NCBI GenBank assembly: GCA_029004655.1
Contig: JAQVYP010000002.1
Location: 1-15,636, forward strand
Origin: Oscillospiraceae bacterium
Lineage (GTDB): Bacteria > Bacillota > Clostridia > Oscillospirales > Acutalibacteraceae
Direction: 5' to 3'
Length of the DNA: 15,636 nt
Every line of letters starts with the position of its first letter. Within the stretch, counting starts at the first letter, position 1. Position numbers and translations under genes: made by a program. Positions 13,022-15,636 of the stretch are shown in pieces. The notes under the pieces were generated by a model. That model was not told the origin of the DNA. It did no database searches and saw only the letters and a list, made by a program, of their open reading frames with translations.

Positions 13022-13063
13022 AAAACAGGTGTGTGATAAAAAATCACGCGCCTGTTTTTCTTT
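13022..13063 (+). terminator. Bidirectional terminator between the Asn/Gln-rich gene and yitT
   Basis: A 16-bp stem (13022-13037 with 13043-13058) contains two G-U pairs, has a 5-nt A loop, and is flanked by A-runs on the left and TTTTTCTTT on the right. It lies 17 nt after one stop codon and a few nt after the stop of the convergent gene, so it serves both directions. Confidence 0.8.
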
Positions 13064-13937
13064 ATTTATCTAAGCCTTTAAATCCCTCGCCCAAAATCTC
13101 ACCAAAATCTGTAATAATAACAAATGCCTCATTGTCTTCTTGCAATACAGCCGCACGAAGCCGCGTGACCTCTTGCCGCCTTGTTGCACACATAAGCATT
13201 GTTCGCTCCGACTGTGTATATCCGCCGATTACCTTCATACGTGTGACACCGCGTCCCACCAACTCCATAATGCGACTGGACATTTCTTCTGGCTTCTTGG
13301 TAATTATATAAACCAGTTTTCCACTATCGGCACCATATAAAATGCTGTCTATCACTTTTGATGAGGTAAATAAAGCCAATATTGAATAAAGTGATGTTTC
13401 CAAACTGCGATATATTAATGCGGCAGATGAAACAATAACAACATCTATAATAAGCATTATTCTTCCCATAGATAAATGCGGCATTCTCCTATTAATAAAC
13501 TTTGCCACAATATCAATGCCGCCTGTTGTACCGCCTGTTATCATTGCAAGTGCCAAACCCGTACCTATAAGGACACCGCCGGCAAGTGCCGCCAAGATTT
13601 TATCACCGTTATACGGACTGATATATGATGGAAAAACATCTAAGAGCATAGACGAAATAACTGTTGCAATTGTTGTTTTAATAACAAACCGTTTTCCAAA
13701 TGATATTAATCCGGCAATCAGCAATGGAATGTTCATAATCAAAGCAAGTGTTCCGGTAGGCAAAATTTTTAAGCCAAAGCTGATTAATGCCGCAATGCCG
13801 GTAACTCCGCCCGTCGTAATTTGATTCGGCTCAATAAACGTAGAAAATCCAAGTGCATACAAAGCACTCCCGAAGGTCAGAAGGACAGTATCCTTTAACC
13901 ATGAATATTTTGTGGTATAGCTAAATTTCTGTTTCAA
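13062..13937 (-). CDS. YitT family membrane protein with C-terminal DUF2179 domain
   Basis: YitT proteins are integral membrane proteins of Firmicutes with uncertain function. It has about 291 residues. The N-terminal part has roughly five hydrophobic segments, with family blocks GSALYALGFSTFIEPNQITTGGVTGIA, LALIMNIPLLIAG, and LAGGVLIGTGLALAMITGGTTGGIDI in pieces rich in Gly/Thr. The C-terminal soluble domain (about 200-291, KLVYIITKKPEEMSSRIM...GRGVTRMKVIGGYTQSERTMLMC) is DUF2179, a PII-like fold. The frame reaches a GTG at 13946 that lies inside the AGAGGTG ribosome site, so I prefer the TTG at 13937, 8 nt past AGAGG. Last gene of the obg-mrnC-yitT run, 15 nt after mrnC. Confidence 0.9.
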   Translation of the reverse strand: MKQKFSYTTKYSWLKDTVLLTFGSALYALGFSTFIEPNQITTGGVTGIAALISFGLKILPTGTLALIMNIPLLIAGLISFGKRFVIKTTIATVISSMLLDVFPSYISPYNGDKILAALAGGVLIGTGLALAMITGGTTGGIDIVAKFINRRMPHLSMGRIMLIIDVVIVSSAALIYRSLETSLYSILALFTSSKVIDSILYGADSGKLVYIITKKPEEMSSRIMELVGRGVTRMKVIGGYTQSERTMLMCATRRQEVTRLRAAVLQEDNEAFVIITDFGEILGEGFKGLDK

Positions 13938-13952
13938 AAAAAACACCTCTAA

Positions 13953-14336
13953 TTAATTGTTCCCACAAAAGTCATCCCATATTACTTTAAATAGTTCATC
14001 AATTCTGTCAGTCTGTTCCCCTAAATATAAATATCCGAACAATGCTTCAAGTCCTGTTGCAGCATGATATTGTGCCAGACTGGAATTCTTAGGCACCGAT
14101 GAGGTATGAATATTTCTGCCACGTTTAAAAAACGTGATTTCAGTTTCTGTCAGCATCGGTTCTATTAACTTAAAGCTTAGTGCCTGCGCATTTGCATTAA
14201 CAAGCTTCACGGAAAGCTTATGAAGATCCCCGGCCGGCCGATTTATTTGACACAAGTGACTTCTTACCAAAATTCCAAAAACAGCATCGCCCATAAAAGC
14301 CAGTGTTGACGGGCTTAATAAACCGGGGTTATCCAT
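13953..14336 (-). CDS. mrnC: Mini-ribonuclease III (MrnC)
   Basis: Mini-III is an RNase III-type enzyme without the double-stranded RNA-binding domain; it matures the ends of 23S rRNA in Firmicutes. The 127-residue product begins with LLSPSTLAFMGDAVFGILVR (catalytic Asp17) and contains KRGRNIHTSSVPKNSSLAQYHAATGLEALFGYLYL, in which Glu97 is the expected second metal ligand. This is the full Mini-III signature. The ATG follows GTGAGGT at about 8 nt. It starts 14 nt after the obg stop and is clearly in the same operon. In many clostridia mrnC follows cysS, so its link to obg here is slightly different from that pattern. Confidence 0.94.
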   Translation of the reverse strand: MDNPGLLSPSTLAFMGDAVFGILVRSHLCQINRPAGDLHKLSVKLVNANAQALSFKLIEPMLTETEITFFKRGRNIHTSSVPKNSSLAQYHAATGLEALFGYLYLGEQTDRIDELFKVIWDDFCGNN

Positions 14337-14350
14337 ATTTCAAACCTCAC

Positions 14351-15625
14351 TTAAGAAACATAATTGAATTCTATATCATAAACACTAACAGTATCGCCAT
14401 CTTGAACACCGGCATTGATAAGGGCTTCGATGATACCGCTTGACTGCAAAACGCGCTGAAAATACTGTAATGACTCATAATCCTCAGGATCAACTGTTTC
14501 AAGTATTTTCAAAAGCCATGGTGCCGACTCGATAATATATACATCGCCTTCAACACGTAATTTAAAGGTTCTTTTTGAAGGGGCAGTAAAGTCTTCAACC
14601 AGTTCCGGATCAGGCTCATAGCGCTTAATAGGAGGAAGTTTTGCAAGCTCTGCGGCAACATAGTTGATTAATTCACTTGTTCCATCACCTATCGCTGCCA
14701 TTATTTCAAAGAACTTTAAACCTTTATCAGCAAAATATTTACGCAATCTTTCCAGCTGCTCTTCATTTGCCATATCACATTTATTACCGACAACAATTTG
14801 TTCTCTGTTACAAAGTTCTTCATTATAAACTCGTAGCTCATGATTAATCTGTTCGAAATCCTCAATCGGTTCACGCCCCTCGCTGCCTGAAACATCTATA
14901 ACATGAAGCAGCAATCGACAACGCTCGACATGGCGCAAGAATTCGTGGCCTAAGCCAACGCCTTCGGCGGCGCCCTCAATTAATCCCGGTATATCAGCCA
15001 TGACAAACGATGTACCCTCACCCAAATTAACGACGCCAAGTACTGGAGTAATGGTTGTAAAATGATAATTTGCTATTTTTGGCTTTGCTTCGCTGACTAC
15101 GGATATTAATGTGGATTTTCCAACATTGGGGAATCCGATGATTCCCACATCCGCAAGCAATTTCAGTTCCAAAGATACTTCAAGCTGATCACCAGGATTA
15201 CCGCTTTTTGCAAAATGAGGGACCTGGCGCGTTGCTGTTGCAAAATGCACATTCCCCCAGCCGCCATTTCCGCCTTTTGCAATAACAACAGGCTCATGAT
15301 CTGATATATCTGCAATGATTCGGCCGTTCTGAGCATTCTTAACAAGTGTTCCAAGTGGAACGCGAAGCACTAAATTAGGTGCAGACTTGCCACGGCATTT
15401 AGCCTGTCCGCCATTTTCCCCGTTCTCCGCAGTGTATTTTCTTTTATATCTGAATTCGGCCAAGGTTGACATATTATCATCACTCATAAAGATGATATCT
15501 CCACCACGTCCTCCATCGCCACCATCAGGTCCACCTGCAGCAACATATTTTTCGCGATGAAATGTTACGGCACCGTTGCCGCCGTCACCTGCTTTTAGAA
15601 CAATTTTTGCAACATCTACAAACAT
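14351..15625 (-). CDS. obg: Obg/CgtA, ribosome-assembly GTPase
   Basis: Obg is an essential GTPase that binds the 50S subunit and links ribosome assembly to growth state and, in Bacillus, to sporulation initiation. The 424 residues comprise the glycine-rich Obg fold (1-158, AGDGGNGAVTFHREKYVAAGGPDGGDGG in pieces) and the G domain. The G domain shows GFPNVGKST (164-172, P loop), DIPGLIEGA (211-219, G3) and NKCD (281-284, G4). A C-terminal OCT domain follows (about 350-424, RTFKLRVEGDVYIIESAPWLLKI). The ATG at 15625 has GGACGG about 8 nt upstream. In clostridia it usually follows rplU-rpmA, which would lie beyond the window. First gene of the obg-mrnC-yitT run. Confidence 0.97.
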   Translation of the reverse strand: MFVDVAKIVLKAGDGGNGAVTFHREKYVAAGGPDGGDGGRGGDIIFMSDDNMSTLAEFRYKRKYTAENGENGGQAKCRGKSAPNLVLRVPLGTLVKNAQNGRIIADISDHEPVVIAKGGNGGWGNVHFATATRQVPHFAKSGNPGDQLEVSLELKLLADVGIIGFPNVGKSTLISVVSEAKPKIANYHFTTITPVLGVVNLGEGTSFVMADIPGLIEGAAEGVGLGHEFLRHVERCRLLLHVIDVSGSEGREPIEDFEQINHELRVYNEELCNREQIVVGNKCDMANEEQLERLRKYFADKGLKFFEIMAAIGDGTSELINYVAAELAKLPPIKRYEPDPELVEDFTAPSKRTFKLRVEGDVYIIESAPWLLKILETVDPEDYESLQYFQRVLQSSGIIEALINAGVQDGDTVSVYDIEFNYVS

Positions 15626-15636
15626 GTTTGCCGTCC

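Overview
The window looks like a piece of chromosome from a low-GC, endospore-forming Firmicute of class Clostridia. An Oscillospirales/Ruminococcus-type gut clostridium is my best guess, but no rRNA is present to settle it. The sporulation pair gpr-spoIIP lies divergent from rpsT, as in Bacillus and Clostridia. Shine-Dalgarno sites are strong, GTG and TTG starts occur, and intergenic DNA is AT-rich with hairpin terminators. Most of the window is ordinary core genome. The unusual content is a small mobile repeat family and a few odd leaders and broken genes.

Layout. 1-836 (-): spoIIP, cut by the window edge. 901-1212: two related MITE-like elements in tandem. 1213-2058 (-): gpr, germination protease. 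2210-2473 (+): rpsT, ending in a strong terminator. 2678-2832: second copy of the MITE. 2851-3555 (-): four-helix membrane protein of unknown function. 3723-6033 (+): pyridoxamine kinase, manA, trmL as a tight operon. 6209-9801 (+): glycolytic operon pgk-tpiA-gpmI with its own promoter and terminator. 9916-10070: third MITE copy. 10048-10944 (-): a zinc-ribbon membrane protein gene broken by one in-frame TAA, its 3' end rewritten by the MITE. 11328-12677 (-): NOL1/NOP2/sun-type rRNA m5C methyltransferase (rsmF-like) with an unusual leader. 12813-13004 (+): a 63-residue Asn/Gln-rich repeat protein with a sigma-G-like promoter. 13062-15625 (-): obg-mrnC-yitT operon.

How the genes work together. 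GPR degrades the small acid-soluble proteins of the spore core at germination. SpoIIP is a cell-wall hydrolase of the engulfment machine. pgk, tpiA and gpmI are three steps of lower glycolysis; gap and eno are not adjacent. ManA feeds mannose-6-phosphate into glycolysis. rpsT, trmL, rsmF-like, mrnC and obg all serve the ribosome or tRNA.

Main discovery-type observations. Three identical 155-bp elements (TACTAATTCC...GGAATTAGTA) are each flanked by a 3-bp TTA or TAA duplication, and a diverged 154-bp relative (GACTGTTCCC...GGGAATAGTC) also sits between TTA triplets. All lie at the 3' ends of minus-strand genes. One duplication is the gpr stop codon itself, and another copy supplies a new C-terminus and stop to the zinc-ribbon gene. 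gpr and the Asn/Gln-rich gene carry near-identical forespore-type promoter motifs, which makes the latter a candidate new spore protein.
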